Part shown: positions 33,981-46,669 of the stretch, in pieces
Layout: every line of letters starts with the position of its first letter
Position numbering within the stretch: position 1 is the stretch's first letter
Assembly (NCBI GenBank): GCA_947561585.1
Contig: CANNZV010002488.1
Coordinates: 1-64,000 of the forward strand
Origin: Caprella mutica
Lineage: Eukaryota; Arthropoda; Malacostraca; Amphipoda; Caprellidae
Length of the DNA: 64,000 nucleotides
Direction: 5' to 3'
The notes under the pieces: model-generated
The model's input: only the letters and a program-made list of their open reading frames with translations
Told to the model about the DNA's origin: nothing
Database searches by the model: none
Position numbers and translations under genes: made by a program

Positions 33981-36300
33981 TTAGCTGCTGATTACATCAA
34001 GCTGATGAGGTATGCAGGCATTCTTCCGCCACAAATCCCTCAAAGGAATAGCCATGGACTGCATGGTGTCTGTGAAGATTGGCAAGATGTACTTCAGTCT
34101 CTGTCTCCTAGGAGGAGGAGGAGGAGAGGCAGACCCTGTCTATGCTGCCTTCTACTCTGTGGATATCCCAATGCAGGTGTGTCTTCATCATTCACTTAAC
34201 TCTAGATAATAAATAACTTATTGGATAACTTGCATATAAAGCAATAATTTTTAATGTAAGAACCTTTAATAAATGTATTAACTCAAGAATTTGCGTAGTG
34301 CATACATTTAAAATCGTAGTCTGCGATGAAGGGCCATTATTTTTTAAAACTGTTGGCCATTCATGGTAGATTAAAGAAAATTTGTTCACTATTCACGGTG
34401 AATCTCTTACTCAGGTATCTACATTCACTACAGAGGAATTTTACTGTATTACATGCAAGGTTCACTTTGAATGTATCACATGTTCTTGTGATTGATATGT
34501 AAGGTTGATCTTGAAAATATCTTCTATAATTAATTAAAATTTTGAATGATGTTATCAACTCCTAATATGAATTTTGGTTATTTGACAAGATACCCTTTTT
34601 TCCATGGATATTTTTTTGGTCAATAATTTCTATGTCTTTTCAGCTTAAGTACGTCGTATGCTAAATGTGTGACGTCATCAATCTGGATCACCTGAAGGAA
34701 GAGCAGATCGAAATGTACGCTCACATTGCAGAGATTGAGCGCAACTGAGAGAAAGTCTTTCAAATCTCCACTCAATAAGGAGGGAGAGATGCAACTCTAG
34801 AACTCTGCCTGCAATCAGAAGCTCTGAGGAAAGAAGATTGAGAGTTTCTTAACAGGTAAATAAAGTGGTGCATTGCCTACATTAACGTGCTTTCGATAAC
34901 CTTTATACCCCTAGGAGATCTATCCTAAAGCTAGTTGTGGTGAATGGAAGAAAAGATGATAGCTCTAGCCTCTAAGTTTATGCTCTTTAACTAGAAGGTC
35001 TCAGATTTTGGGTTACATAGTCTTCATTTACTATCACCTCTTCATTTTCCTCTTGGATCCGTGAGTGCAGTCTCTGGTGCTTGTGAGCGTCATATTACTT
35101 GGTAAGTGACTGTATTCACAGAGTAGCTTTTCTGCATCCATGAGCATGTTATTGACGGTGGTACATGATTTTGCTCGTGTAGCCAGTCCTTTCTGACTGC
35201 TTTTTTCAGTCCCTTGTACTTATTTCCTTTTGACGTCAGTGATATGACCAGAAATGGTCGGAGCAGACGTTAAATCCCTACCAATTTTCAATTTCTTATA
35301 AAATTATTTATCACTTGTAACCTCTAACGCTATATTTGAATAAATATTATACTTATAGTCTATAATATGCTAGTTACATCAATAGCTTTTATTAATTTTT
35401 TTGTATAGCTATGCGAGGTATATTACACTACTTCTGCAATAATTTATTCATCATTATTGTTTCATCCATCAGGCAAACTTTCCTGATTTCATATCACTGA
35501 AGTCGCTGAAGAAAAATTCAAAGTCTTGATCTATGATGAAAAAGACAAGAACAATGTTGCTTCTATGATATTCATGAATGGACCGAGACAGAACAGGTGA
35601 GAACAGTGATAGTTGAGCTTCTGGTCTTTACAGTAATGCAATTGGCAGATCTTATTTATAAGAGAACCATGATTTTTTAGATACAATTAATTAATTATTT
35701 ATAAGGGATTTGCTTATATCTTATTCATGAATTTGTTTACAATTCTCCATCTCATTTCTCTTCCTTATCATATCAGACTCTGACTTCAGGGAGTTGACTC
35801 TGAAGATCACCAACTGTGTGAATGCAATAACTGACAAGAGCATGAGGAGACCTATTCAGAGGAAAAGCAGACCTAAGAGACACGAGAGAATCACTACTGA
35901 CAAGAGGTAAGTAAATACAAGAGTGATAGATGGCGCTATTATTGCTGTTTCGATTCTTTCCTTAAATTGAATGTGCTTAACGGACGATTGAAAATCGTCA
36001 TTGTTCTTTAGAAATTTTTACATATTTGCAAAAATGACTTCGGTACCAAATTTTAATCCTATACAATTTTATAATTTTATTCTTTCCCGTAGGACTAAAT
36101 TCGAAAATGAACCTTTGAGGTCCATGCAAAGAAGCAGCATACAGGTCAGGGCCGTCAGACTGTTTTAAGGGTTACATCTGCTTACCTAGCACCCAAATAC
36201 TTACGAAGCTTGCATTGTTCATTCTTAGTGAAGGGCCAAGTTGAAGGCTTTGGTGGAGAAGGCCCTCATGGCAGAGCAAGCTAAGGTCATGTGACTGAAA
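33981..36300 (+). pseudogene. Decayed multi-exon gene fragment, unrecognised
   Basis: Six exon-like blocks flanked by AG and GT: 33981-34176, 34644-34855, 35473-35596, 35777-35906, 36093-36144 and 36231-36296. Translations read as real protein, such as MDCMVSVKIGKMYFSLCL, LDHLKEEQIEMYAHIAEIER, EKFKVLIYDEKDKNN, FRELTLKITNCVNAITDK and AKLKALVEKALMAEQAKV. Blocks 1-3 carry frameshifts or in-frame stops. AATAAA at 36388 could be an old polyadenylation signal. A dispersed repeat (34945-35290) sits in one intron. I do not recognise the family. It may be a host gene piece carried by the nested transposon, or a transposon accessory gene. Confidence 0.5.
34945..35290. repeat. Dispersed repeat, copy 2 (inverse of 26395-26770)
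   Basis: The reverse complement of copy 1, with matching landmarks: GTGAGTGCAGTCTCTGGTGC, GTCCCTTGTACTTATTTCC and GGTCGGAGCAGACGTTAAAT. It lies between exon-like blocks 2 and 3 of the decayed gene. Confidence 0.6.
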
Positions 36301-36791
36301 GTAACAGGCATGTCTACACTCTGATGCCCAAGCATTTGTTTCGTTGAAAGAATGGCATTGACACGAAACATAAGTGATTAATGTGTGGAATAAATTTAAG
36401 ACATCTGCTGTATTATTTCATTTGTCTTTCCTTTATAAATTTCAGAAGTTATGATACATAATGGAACATTATCCAATAGGTAGTTATAATTTGTAATATT
36501 CCAAATTTAGGCAATTTTATTTTCGAAATCTTTATGCAACTACTAGCCGCCATCTAAAAGATCCTGGCAAACATCGTTGTACCGATACTAGCCATCATCT
36601 AAATGATGACTGCACTCCGACGCTTTGCCGCTCGTTGCCAACATTGGCCTGGTTGCACGGGTACGTTAACCCAGCGTCTTGCCGACGTCTTTCAGTGCAT
36701 GCACGATGGTAAACCAATGTCGGCCGATACTGGCTAAGGTCGGATGCCTGCATCATTTAGACATTGGCTAGATGTACCACTGTTTGCTGGG

Positions 36792-38340
36792 TATTTGATA
36801 GTAAACGCTCCCGGACGCTTTAAAAGGCACAAAAGCGTCCGGAAGCGTTTAGAAGCGTCTGGTAATATCTAGTACTGCCCTGTACACTGTACATGATTAT
36901 TTATATCATATAATGAATGTTAATTTACATATTTAAAGATAACAGTTACCTATTTGATAGTAAACGCTCCCGGACGCTTTAAAAGGCACAAGAGCGTCCG
37001 GGAGCGTTTAGAAGCGTCCGGTAATATCTAGTACTGCCCTGTACACTGTACATGATTATTAATATCATATAATGAATGTTAATTTACATATTTAAAGATA
37101 AAAGTTACCTATTTGATAGTAAACGCTCCCGGACGCTTTAAAAGGCACAAAAGCGTCCGGAAGCGTTTAGAAGCGTCTGGTAATATCTAGTACTGCCCTG
37201 TACACTGTACATGATTATTTATATCATATGATGAATTTTAATTTACATGTTTAAAGGTTACGGTTACCTATTTGATAGTAAACGCTCCCGGACGCTTTAA
37301 AAGGCACAAAAGCGTCCGGAAGCGTTTAGAAGCGTCTGGTAATATCTAGTACTGCCCTGTACACTGTACATGATTATTAATATCATATAATGAATGTTAA
37401 TTTACATATTTAAAGATAACAGTTACCTATTTGATAGTAAACGCTCCCGGACGCTTTAAAAGGCACAAAAGCGTCCGGAAGCGTTTAGAAGCGTCTGGTA
37501 ATATCTAGTACTGCCCTGTACACTGTACATGATTATTTATATCATATAATGAATTTTAATTTACATGTTTAAAGGTCACGGTTACCTATTTGATAGTAAA
37601 CGCTCCCGGACGCTTTAAAAGGCACAAAAGCGTCCGGAAGCGTTTAGAAGCGTCAGGTAATATCTAGTACTGCCCTGTACACTGTACATGATTATTTATA
37701 TCATATGATTAATTTTAATTTACATATTTAAAGGTTACGGTTACCTATTTGATAGTAAACGCTCCCGGACGCTTTAAAAGGCACAAAAGCGTCCGGAAGC
37801 GTTTAGAAGCGTCAGGTAATATCTAGTACTGCCCTGTACACTGTACATGATTATTTATATCATCTGATGAATGGTAATTTACATATTTGAAGGTCACGGT
37901 TACCTATTTGATAATAAACGCTCCCGAGCGTTTTAAAAGGCACAGGAGCATCCGGTAATATCTAGTACCGCCCTGTACACTGTACATGACTATTTATATC
38001 ATTTCGTGAATGGTACTATATTTATTTAATGATTAACAACCGACAAACTTGTATATTTGTTAATTGCTTAATTAAAAATCGTCCGGGAGCGTTTGGAGGC
38101 ATCTACAAGCGTCCGGTACCACACGTTAGTGTCTAGTACCGCCCTGTTCACCGTATATAATTATTTATATCATTTGGTGTACAATAATTTACTTATTTAA
38201 AGGATAAGGTTACATATTTGATGGTTTGTATATGTGTTAATTGCCTAAAAAGCGTCCGGTATCGTTTTTTACCGTCAGTTACAGCGACAGGTAAACAGTT
38301 AAATGGGTTATATGCCTTCAATTGCCTAAAAGCGTAATTT
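36792..38340. repeat. Left 159-bp satellite array of the giant transposon
   Basis: Successive starts of AAACGCTCCCGG at 36803, 36962, 37121, 37280, 37439, 37598, 37757 and 37916 give a period of exactly 159 bp. Each unit holds an inverted pair CCGGACGC...GCGTCCGG, the near-palindrome TGTACACTGTACA, and TTATATCATATGATGAAT. From about 37920 units decay (38060-38310 retain GCGTCCGG and GTACCGCCCTGT). The array is inverted at 54480-56475. Confidence 0.95.
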
Positions 38341-38540
38341 TGGTATTGCCCGGTAATTGGGTTGGTAAACCTTATTCATTAGGGAAAGTAAATGATTTTG
38401 ATATCGTTGGGTAATTAGTTAGAGTTCGGTGATTAAGCAAAGTCCAGTGATTTTGATAACTGATTACGTTCGATAATATGGTAGTGTTCGGTGATTGTGT
38501 AAAGTTTTGTGAGTTATAGGTCGTTATGATTTATGAGTCA

Positions 38541-39126
38541 CAGTAGAATTCCTATATAATAAACTCCTGTATAGTGAATCATCCTATATAGTAGAGCCCT
38601 GTATAGTGAACTACCACGTATAATGAATATGTTTTATTTAGTCTGCCATAAAATATCCATTATAGTTTATATAGATATTTCTAAAAAGTAAGCTCTGTAT
38701 AGCGAACTGGATTTTAGTATATTATAGATCAGTTATAATGAACTAGAGTCCTGAGAAATTATGTACCTCATGTAATGAAATAATGTTGTAAGAACAGCCT
38801 GTATAATAAAGATATTGATTTTTATTGCAGAACAGTAATCTTAAAAAAAATGGTAAATTACACGTATCTAATGAATTCAAATAATAAATTACATGAAAAC
38901 CGTGACATAATTTAAAACCTAGAAAATAGCGTAAATATTGTACAACAACTTTCGCAAAAGTAGCTTTTACTAAACTTTAATTTGAGGCTGTCTCATTATT
39001 AACCCCTTTATATAGTTGAAGTGTGTAATTTAATAGTCTTTGGTTTCCTATGCATCTCTTGACAGGTATAATGAACTAACTCTCTTAAGTGAAGTAGTGG
39101 TAGTTCACTGTAGAGGAGTTCTACTG
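38541..39126. mobile_element. pogo-like MITE, 586 bp
   Basis: The tips CAGTAGAATTCCTATATAAT and the inverse of the right end (CAGTAGAACTCCTCTACAGT) pair. CAG-starting tips suit pogo/Tigger elements (established), flanked here by possible TA. The strings CTGTATAGTGAAC and TATAGT recur inside both ends. Non-coding. It lies between the left satellite array and the transposase gene. Confidence 0.6.
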
Positions 39127-39551
39127 TAGTGTTTAACAAAACATATATGCGTTCTGCACAGTACTCGTTGCCGAACATCCCACCTCCTACCAGAAAAAAT
39201 TGGACGTATATATAATATTGCGTACGTATGTGCATAATTTCTTTAAATTAGTATATCTAATATCCTTTCTAGGTCGATGATTGCGTACTGTAAACCATCT
39301 TGAGCATTAAGTAGATCGAGGCATTGGATTTTATAAAATGATATTAACAAAAAAATATATGAGTTTTCCTTTCAAATTGCAACACAGATCGCAAAGTTTA
39401 TTCATGATGTAGTGATGGTTTTAACAGGAATATATTTCTAGCTTGATATAATTTCCATTTATAGGAAGGTGAATAAAATCGAGCGTCAGTTTAAAGATGA
39501 CAGTTTAATTTATAACAATACATTTCCATTTAACAAACATTGATGCATCAT

Positions 39552-42500
39552 TTAATTTTTGGATGTCCTTGTTTTAGCTCTTTTTGTTCTTGTCTTCTGT
39601 CCAGGTTTTTTTGCAGTAGGTGCTGTTTTAGGAATTGTCAGCTGACCATCGGCTGAAACTATGGTCTTTGATTTTTTGCGAGGCCCTTTCACCAATTTCT
39701 TTACAGCTTCGCCTTTCTTCTCAGCCGACATACCTGACCATACAACGTGGGAAATACGAAATTTTGAAGCAGCTGGGGCTAGCTCAAAATTTCCTTGTCC
39801 ATGGATAGCTCGTCTGATGTCGGCCTGCTGTAACCTCACAACGTTGTGGATCTTTTCCACCAACTCTGGTAGCTTAAGAGCTTTCCAGTTACTGGAAAGC
39901 TTCAATATATGATTAATCGATTCACAAGCATTGTTTGTCCAGTCAAGGGGAACTCTCTCTTTTTTGGCGGGCTCAAAAATAAACTTCTTCAACGTTGGTA
40001 CAATTTTTCTGAAATAGGGATTAAATGTCGGTAAATCAAGCGCTAACTTTTCTTCTAATTCCATGGCTTTAAGGTTGAAATTGAAGGAATCTTCTGCAGA
40101 TAGAAGACCCTTCTCGCCGAATAAATCTTCCATTACCAAATTTATTCTCCTGTCGGCGGTTCCAACCTCATGACGCAAATGTCGGCGGACATTCTCCTTC
40201 ACGTGTCTGGTGCAGAGGACATGCGAAGCAGAGGGAAAACACTGTCGAAGAGCTTTGGTGAGGGCCTTTTCCTCGTCAGATCCTATGACTAGGTTTTCCC
40301 CACCAACCTCTGCGCCAACGATATCCGAGTCCAGCCTACTTTGCAGATGAGAAAAGAACCGTTGGTAGGTTTGGTACGTTCCATCCCAGTGCAAAAAAGC
40401 TGGACCAAGGAGAATTGGAACCTTCTGCGTCATTTTTCTTCTCAGGTTCGAGTTTCGGTAGACCAGCAGAGTAACAAAACAGGCTCCAAGATTAAAAGTT
40501 CTATCAACACCGATAACACTGGGATGGTCTGCTTTAGAAGAACACATCTGGCGAAGATCTTGCAGTTGGTCTTGAGTATATAATACAACGGACGGAGGCT
40601 TGCCTTTCGTTTGTATTATTTCCTGCACAAACTCGCTTTCGTGTATGTCGCTCAGAAGGACTTGCATGTCGTCGGCGGGATTTTTCCTAGACTGCTTCAC
40701 ATTTTTTCTTTGATCTTTTTCAATTATATACTTCCGATTCCGCACCTGCAGATATAAAATAAGAAGTTTTAATAAGAGATTTTATTATGTGTCTCGAAAC
40801 TAGCTGCCGAGTAAAATACAGTGCGTGTGACTGAGTATTTTTTATTAGTGATCTGCAAGGATAGACATATAGTCATAGATACATAAATATTTAACAGTCT
40901 ATCCATTCAGATCACTAATGAAAAATACTCAGTCACACGCTCTATGTTTTACACGGCAGCTAGTTTCGAGACAGTGATTTTGGGTATTTGGGCTTAGTAC
41001 TTAGAACGAATTAAGATACGTGCATGAAGTGTTATTTGTAATTGTCAAACAAGTAGATAGATAGTATTGAAGAAAAAAAAAAAATATATATATTAAGATT
41101 TTAGGCAAATACTATTAAAAATTATATTTACAGATCGAAATTAAGAAAGCCTTGGTCATTCAGATTCAATATTTTGTTAAATACATACCTGTTTAGTATC
41201 CCTTGGATTTGAATCGGAAGTATTGAGGGCCATAGTACCATAAACTTCTCTCGGAGGCAGTGATTTCACTCTCTCGGAGATTTCTTCAAGTACATTTTCA
41301 GCAGTTCGTATGTATTCTGTGTTGAAAGTCTTTTTGGCATTACCATGGACGCAAGTCCGGTCCGGGAAATTACCACAATACTCAACTATAGCACAGTGAG
41401 GATACAAGGGTTTCAAGGCGGAGGGAAACTTCTCGATCCAAGTAACTCTTTTCTTGTAACCAGGTGATCTTTTTAGACAAATATAGAACCTTTTTACTAA
41501 AAGTACCTGGCTGTCATCAGGTTGGGGGTCGAGTGGGACTCTTTCTTTCTTGGAACGTGTGTAGAGTACACCTTCCTTTTCATCCGTGTAGACAAGACCT
41601 CGATCCGTTACCAAATAGTAGTGCTTCTTCGTTGACCCATTAGATGCCCATGCCCCACAATCATCTTCAAATTTGCTGTGCTTCATTTTAGCTCGTTTGA
41701 CAATATTACTGTTGTTGTCAATAACTACATAGACATTTTCTTTTATTCCAAGAGGAATCTTGGAGATCAGAGGCTTCTCCTTAGTAAGAATATCAACAAC
41801 AGTTTCAGTATCCATAAACTTGTTCTCATTTGGGAGGCATGTCATACCGTTTGGAATCGTTGGTGGTGTCGTTTTGGTCATGATGATGTCGCCGTTCGAT
41901 GATCTGCCGGACACGTCTGCCAAAACAAGGTCAGTGAGGTCTGATTTTCGGGACGGTGGACTGTTCATGATGACAGAAATGTCAGATAGGTGTGATGAAT
42001 CTGACCTTGTTATGATTGGAGAAGAATTGGGAGTCGAATGGACACGTGGCTCATGTGGTCTGGATTTCGGCTGCTGGGTCTCTAGGCTGGGCAAGTCTGA
42101 CAAAACTGACCGATGTGATAGACTCGATACTGGAGTAATATCGATTTCTGATGATGATGGGATCGGAACAGGGATAATGCCGATGTCTGATGCCGTGAAC
42201 TCGTACTCGGTGGAGACAGGAACAGATGGGCTGGTATTTCTTGTAGGATGTTTTCTCTTTGAGTGTAAGGGGTCTTCATCACAAACAATGTCGATTACAA
42301 CGTTCGCTTTTCTGTTTCGATCTTTAATAGGCAACAAGGGGACGAAATGGTTTATGTCTACAACGGACCCGGAAACCGACGTCCACATCAGTACGACTTT
42401 GGGCTGGGTAGCAGAAACTCCTCTTCCTCTTATCAATCGTGTAAAGGGGGACAGGACAAATGGATCTGAAACTGTTTAAATAATATGGATTGGATGTAAG

Positions 42501-43386
42501 GATCATACATATTGGTTCTAAAATTTATTAACAATTGAATTAACTAACGATATCGTCAACATAACTGTGGAAAATATGAACATCATGAAAATATTTCACA
42601 CATAAAATTAACAAATTTTGAATTATGAAGAATAGATTGTAACTTACCAGGTGGAAAGAAACTTTGAATTGGGCATCTCAAAACCGCACTGATTGCAAGT
42701 ACATGGTTCATGTCGGAGAATGAACCTAGCACGGGGGTTTGCTTCTGATAAGACGGATAGTCGGCCAAAACAATACGAGGGTCATCTTTGAGTGGAGAAC
42801 AGTAATTATAGTCGTTCACGTTATACCATTCGGGATTGCTGACTATTTCAATCCAGGTTCGAGCTCTAAGCTGTTGATGGTGCGTCTCAATACCGTAGAG
42901 GGCCAAGGAAACTGCTCGATATAAACAATTCCCATCTGCTCGAGTTCGACGAGGTTGGTAGTCCATCAACAGTCTCGGTTGATACTGTTGAAGGATTTTT
43001 ACTGACACGTTGTCAATATCAGTTATACTGGAAGGTGTGGATGGTGGAAGGGAAGGCTGATATTGATTCAGAAGAGCCGCCTCGATGGAACTTCTAGTTT
43101 TCAAGTACGCTTCGCCTACTGTTTCGGCCTCGATCATTCGCCCTAAAGACATGGCGAAAGAGAAGTTACCACCTTCGTGTTGAGAGATGCACTTTGGACA
43201 GAGAAATTCCAGTTTAGCCTCTCCCCAAGCTGTGTGTTGGGCGTCTGTCATTGGGATGCAACTAGCATGGACCCAAAGTAGACATTTGTCACACTGGATA
43301 GTGGTAGTTTTATTTGATTCACCATTGCATACTGAACATGGATACAGAACTCGCACTTTACGAGATGTTGTCTTTCGAGGAGGCAT
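39552..43386 (-). CDS. PHD-OTU-MULE transposase fusion, 3 exons, 1069 residues
   Basis: Exons 42648-43386, 41189-42465 and 39552-40745 join in phase through GT-AG introns with no stop. Residues 17-66 form a C4HC3 PHD finger (C17, C20, C32, C35, H40, C43, C63, C66). About 140-290 is an OTU cysteine protease: RADGNCLYRA gives D151 and C154, and DINHFVPL gives H286. The protease is split by intron 1, which supports the splice. Residues 290-480 are Ser/Pro-rich. About 520-660 is a conserved-looking region with Cys and His (CGAW, HCAIVEYC, CVHG), perhaps DNA-binding. About 740-960 is the MULE DDE core: VIGVDRTF (D753), IGSDEEKA (D829), CTRH (C850, H853), NNACESINH (E947). The tail is basic, like a nuclear signal. 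It should cut and paste the surrounding element in the nucleus. The OTU role (deubiquitination or self-processing) is inference. Confidence 0.88.
40791..40973. mobile_element. Hairpin MITE in the transposase gene's second intron
   Basis: Arms of about 76 bases pair: GTCTCGAAACTAGCTGCCG...GATCTGCAAGGATAGAC against GTCTATCCATTCAGATCA...GGCAGCTAGTTTCGAGAC. A short AT-rich centre separates them. It lies wholly between the splice sites (intron 40746-41188), so it need not disturb the protein. Confidence 0.75.
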
Positions 43387-44700
43387 GTTGATTTATGACA
43401 TATATTACTGCTATAGGAAAAAAATATTAATCATATTAATCAATTACTGTGGTCGAGTTTAACATATAGACAATTAAAGAGCAGCCTTACGTCAAACTAA
43501 GAACTTCAGTTAGTTAATATAGGTACCCAGAAACATACAGGCCCACCATCGGTGCTAAGACAATTCGTTCCAGGACTAGTCGTCGCCGATTGAAAATAAA
43601 AGATATATGGATTATAATGTAATTATAATTTTTAAAAAAATATTAATAAAACTAGTTATTATAAAATTCTATTTTTTATTATAATATATTTTTTACTGAA
43701 TATTATTTAAATATTAAAAATTTAAATGAAAAGAAAATATTCTAAATGCTCATGTAGACAGTATAGAAAAACAAACTATTAACTAACATTGTTATATTAT
43801 AGCAAAGGAAATGTTAAAATTCATGTATAAAATCACTGAAACAAGACTAAACTGTAACACAATGCTAACCGTTTCTCTCTGTTGGCAGTACAAACATTTG
43901 ATTTACTATTGCCATGTCAATTTTAAAACAAAAAAAAGTAACAAATTATTATATATTACTTTAAAAAATTGTTCACTCTAGGCAATAATATTTCAAGATT
44001 TGGGATATGAAAATTAATGAAATTTAGTCAACATTGTATATTGTGAGCTACAGACGGCCTTCGAAAAATATATTTTATTACAGTATATGCATCGTTATTG
44101 CTGACCACATTCAAGATGTGTTTATTTTTATCCCTGTATTTTCTTTTTTGATAGATTTTGCACTTTGAGAATTTAGTTGAAATTTAGCAATAGCTTGATT
44201 TTTTTCTCTATTTAAAGATATAGAAGCAGTTAAAACCCACAAATTTGGATGAATTATACTTAAGAGAACCATTCAATGATAAGTAGAATGATGCAATATC
44301 CTTTTCAATAAAAATATTGTTATAATAAAAATTATTATATATTTAAATATACATTAATTTTACTTGTAATTATTAATATATTATGAGGAAAAAATGCATT
44401 ATACCAATTATTTATTTTGTTGAAAAATATTAACTCCCTTTAAATGAATGCATTTTCACCAATTATAATTAATGATTATAATATTTTATATATTATATTT
44501 ATATATTATTTATAATTATATTATAAATTATTATGCCTATTTTAATTTCAATCGGTGACAAATTATCCGAAGGCGAATTGTTTGGCGACAAATTATTCGG
44601 ATATCCTCAGTAGTAGTGGGTACCTAATTCTTTTACTTTTCAATGAAAAATATTGCTTCTTGAACCGAAACCAAAAAAAAAGTCATTATGATTCACTATA
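43387..44700. other. AT-rich DNA upstream of the transposase gene
   Basis: This must include the transposase promoter, but no motif can be fixed. Composition becomes very AT-rich (43600-44540). No open frame of note and no transposon ends were recognised. Confidence 0.4.
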
Positions 44701-44705
44701 CAGAT

Positions 44706-45450
44706 ACCAGGTGGGTCAAAAAAAAACTCAACTTTGAATCAATATTTAAAAAAAAACTATAAACGTCTCTAACTGTTTGATATTACCACTGTTTTGTCTA
44801 CTTTTATACGTAAATAGTGAAAGTTTCATCATACATCGATATTGATGATATAGTGATTATAATAAATAGTGTCAAAAGTATGCTTGCGCATAAACATAAA
44901 ATAGCAAATATTGTTTTATTGCAGAAAAACACGATAATCCTTTATATTTAAACAGAAACCCTTTATTTCACTAACAACATTTTATAAAATAAATATGTGA
45001 TATTAATTCTTCCCTTAATATCTACCGGCATCCTCCAAGTGTCCATTTCTACCCAAACATACTCAATCCATGTTCTCATTGCTGCCATAAAGATAGCTGT
45101 GAGACACTTCAATTGCTAACTGATGTGTTCAACAATCGCATTATTGCACTAAAGCTAAACTATACAATTGTGTGCCCAGCAAGATCACTGGACTTGACAC
45201 TGAGTGATTGTTTTCTTATTGGGACATTTTAAGAATGAATTGTAATCTACATCGCTAGTAAACTCAGAGGACTTGAAGGAGAAAATAACGAGTGAAGTTA
45301 TTTTACTTTACGAAAACCCTGCAATAGTAAAAATGCATGGCAGTAATGAGAACAATGATTGAATTATCTTCGGCTAAAAATGGAGAACAAGTTGAGGAAA
45401 TAGGAAAGAACTAAGACTAAATTTGGTACTTCCCTGTTATCTTTCGTAAC
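44706..45450 (+). pseudogene. mariner/Tc1-type transposase relic
   Basis: A tip-like CCAGGTGGGTCAAAAAAAAA lies near 44707. At about 45160-45400 the translation gives CPARSLDLTLSDCFLIG, matching the family signature around the last catalytic aspartate (consensus xPRSPDLTPxDFFLWG). After a frameshift comes a typical C-terminal helix (EDLKEKITSEV). Stops and a frameshift make it dead. The rest of the transposase is not recognisable. Confidence 0.6.
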
Positions 45451-46300
45451 TTCTTATTTCAAATTACAAATTTTTGTCAATGTATTGTGGCTATATAGTG
45501 ATTAGCTATTTCTCAGTCATTTTTATTCTCTAGCTCCATTTGTTCATTTAAGAGAAGGTATAAATAGTTTGAAGACACATAATCGAAAAATTGACAGTGA
45601 AGAGAAATACATTAAATTTAAAACAAGAGGCTAAACGAGAGCTACTAAAACAGAGTCAATCAGTTTCAAATATATATGACATTTGGTGATAATATATTTA
45701 AAGTAATTCTTTCAGATATTGTTGAATTTTTGTCTACGAAAATAATTGTTAAAAGTCAGGTTTCAATAAATTTATGTTCTTTAATATATTTCTTTCATTA
45801 AAATCGGTATACATGATACATGGAAAAAAATGTATGGCTATTTTTATTAATTAAATTAGAAGTTGCGGAGAGATAACAGGAAAGTACACTAAATTTTGTT
45901 ATATAATGGGTTGTTAACTTGTTAATATTATATTAATATATTAGTTATAAAGCATTATTGTGTAAAGTGTTCTGTGATAAAAAAAATCGTAATTACATTT
46001 TTGGTGCGCAAGTACAAAAATTTTCTTTCTTATTTTATAAAATATCATAAATTAGGAAAGATCAACTCAAGTGAAAATCAATTCAACCATCTGATAAAAC
46101 TTTAGAATAATATGAATATTATACTGTATCCATTATACATGAACTTATTATGAATTGGAAGAGTAAATAAATATATGATGAAATAAAACTGCTTTGGCCA
46201 TCATTCAATATATGTAGAAAATTTCTTATTTGTGAATTAACTTTATTTATTTCAGAATTGAGAGTTTAACAGAAAAAAAAAACAATATTTCAATTTGAAA
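45451..46300. other. AT-rich interior DNA, nothing recognised
   Basis: No open frame, no tandem repeat and no paired transposon ends were seen by eye. Confidence 0.4.
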
Positions 46301-46304
46301 TTGA

Positions 46305-46555
46305 CCTTTTTTAATTTGAAGTTGACCTGTTTTAATTTGAAGTTGACCTGTTTTAATTTGAAGTTGACCTGTTTTAATTTAAAGTTGACCTGTTTTAATT
46401 TGAAATGAACTGTTTAAACTTAAAGTTGACTTTTTTAATTTGAACTTGACTAATTTTAATTTGAAGTTCACTTATTTTAATTCGAAATTCACTTCCTTTA
46501 ATTTGAAGTTGAATAATTTTAATTTGAAGTTGACTTTTTTTAATTTGAGGCTAAA
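46305..46555. repeat. 21-bp minisatellite (TTTAATTTGAAGTTGACCTGT)
   Basis: About twelve diverging units of TTTTAATTTGAAGTTGACC plus one or two bases. Units near the left end are near-identical; those to the right vary (TTCACTTA, TTGAATAA). Confidence 0.85.
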
Positions 46556-46669
46556 ATGGTGTAGTAAATTAAAGAATATCGTTTTGAAAAACTAACTGAA
46601 ATAGATACTCTTTTTTTTTAAATGGTTACTATATAAAGAAAATTATTAATTTAAAAATACCCTCTTCCT

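Larger units (their letters stand above)
29959..36791. mobile_element. Nested 6.8-kb TA-flanked element with CCCAGCAAACA tips
   Basis: The tips CCCAGCAAACA (29959) and TGTTTGCTGGG (to 36791) are inverted repeats. The dinucleotide TA occurs on both sides, and removal restores the satellite string GGTTACCTATTTGATAG. Terminal 300 bases at each end repeat CGTCGGCacgatgttgGC-like motifs. TA duplication suggests a Tc1/mariner-related or similar mechanism (inference). No transposase was recognised. It carries family-A relatives, a dispersed repeat (34945-35290) and decayed exon-like segments (33981-36300). Confidence 0.75.

Noticed and set aside
41760..42479. A plus-strand 239-codon frame
   Set aside because: It is the antisense shadow of the transposase gene's exon 2, which has spliced continuity and recognisable domains.
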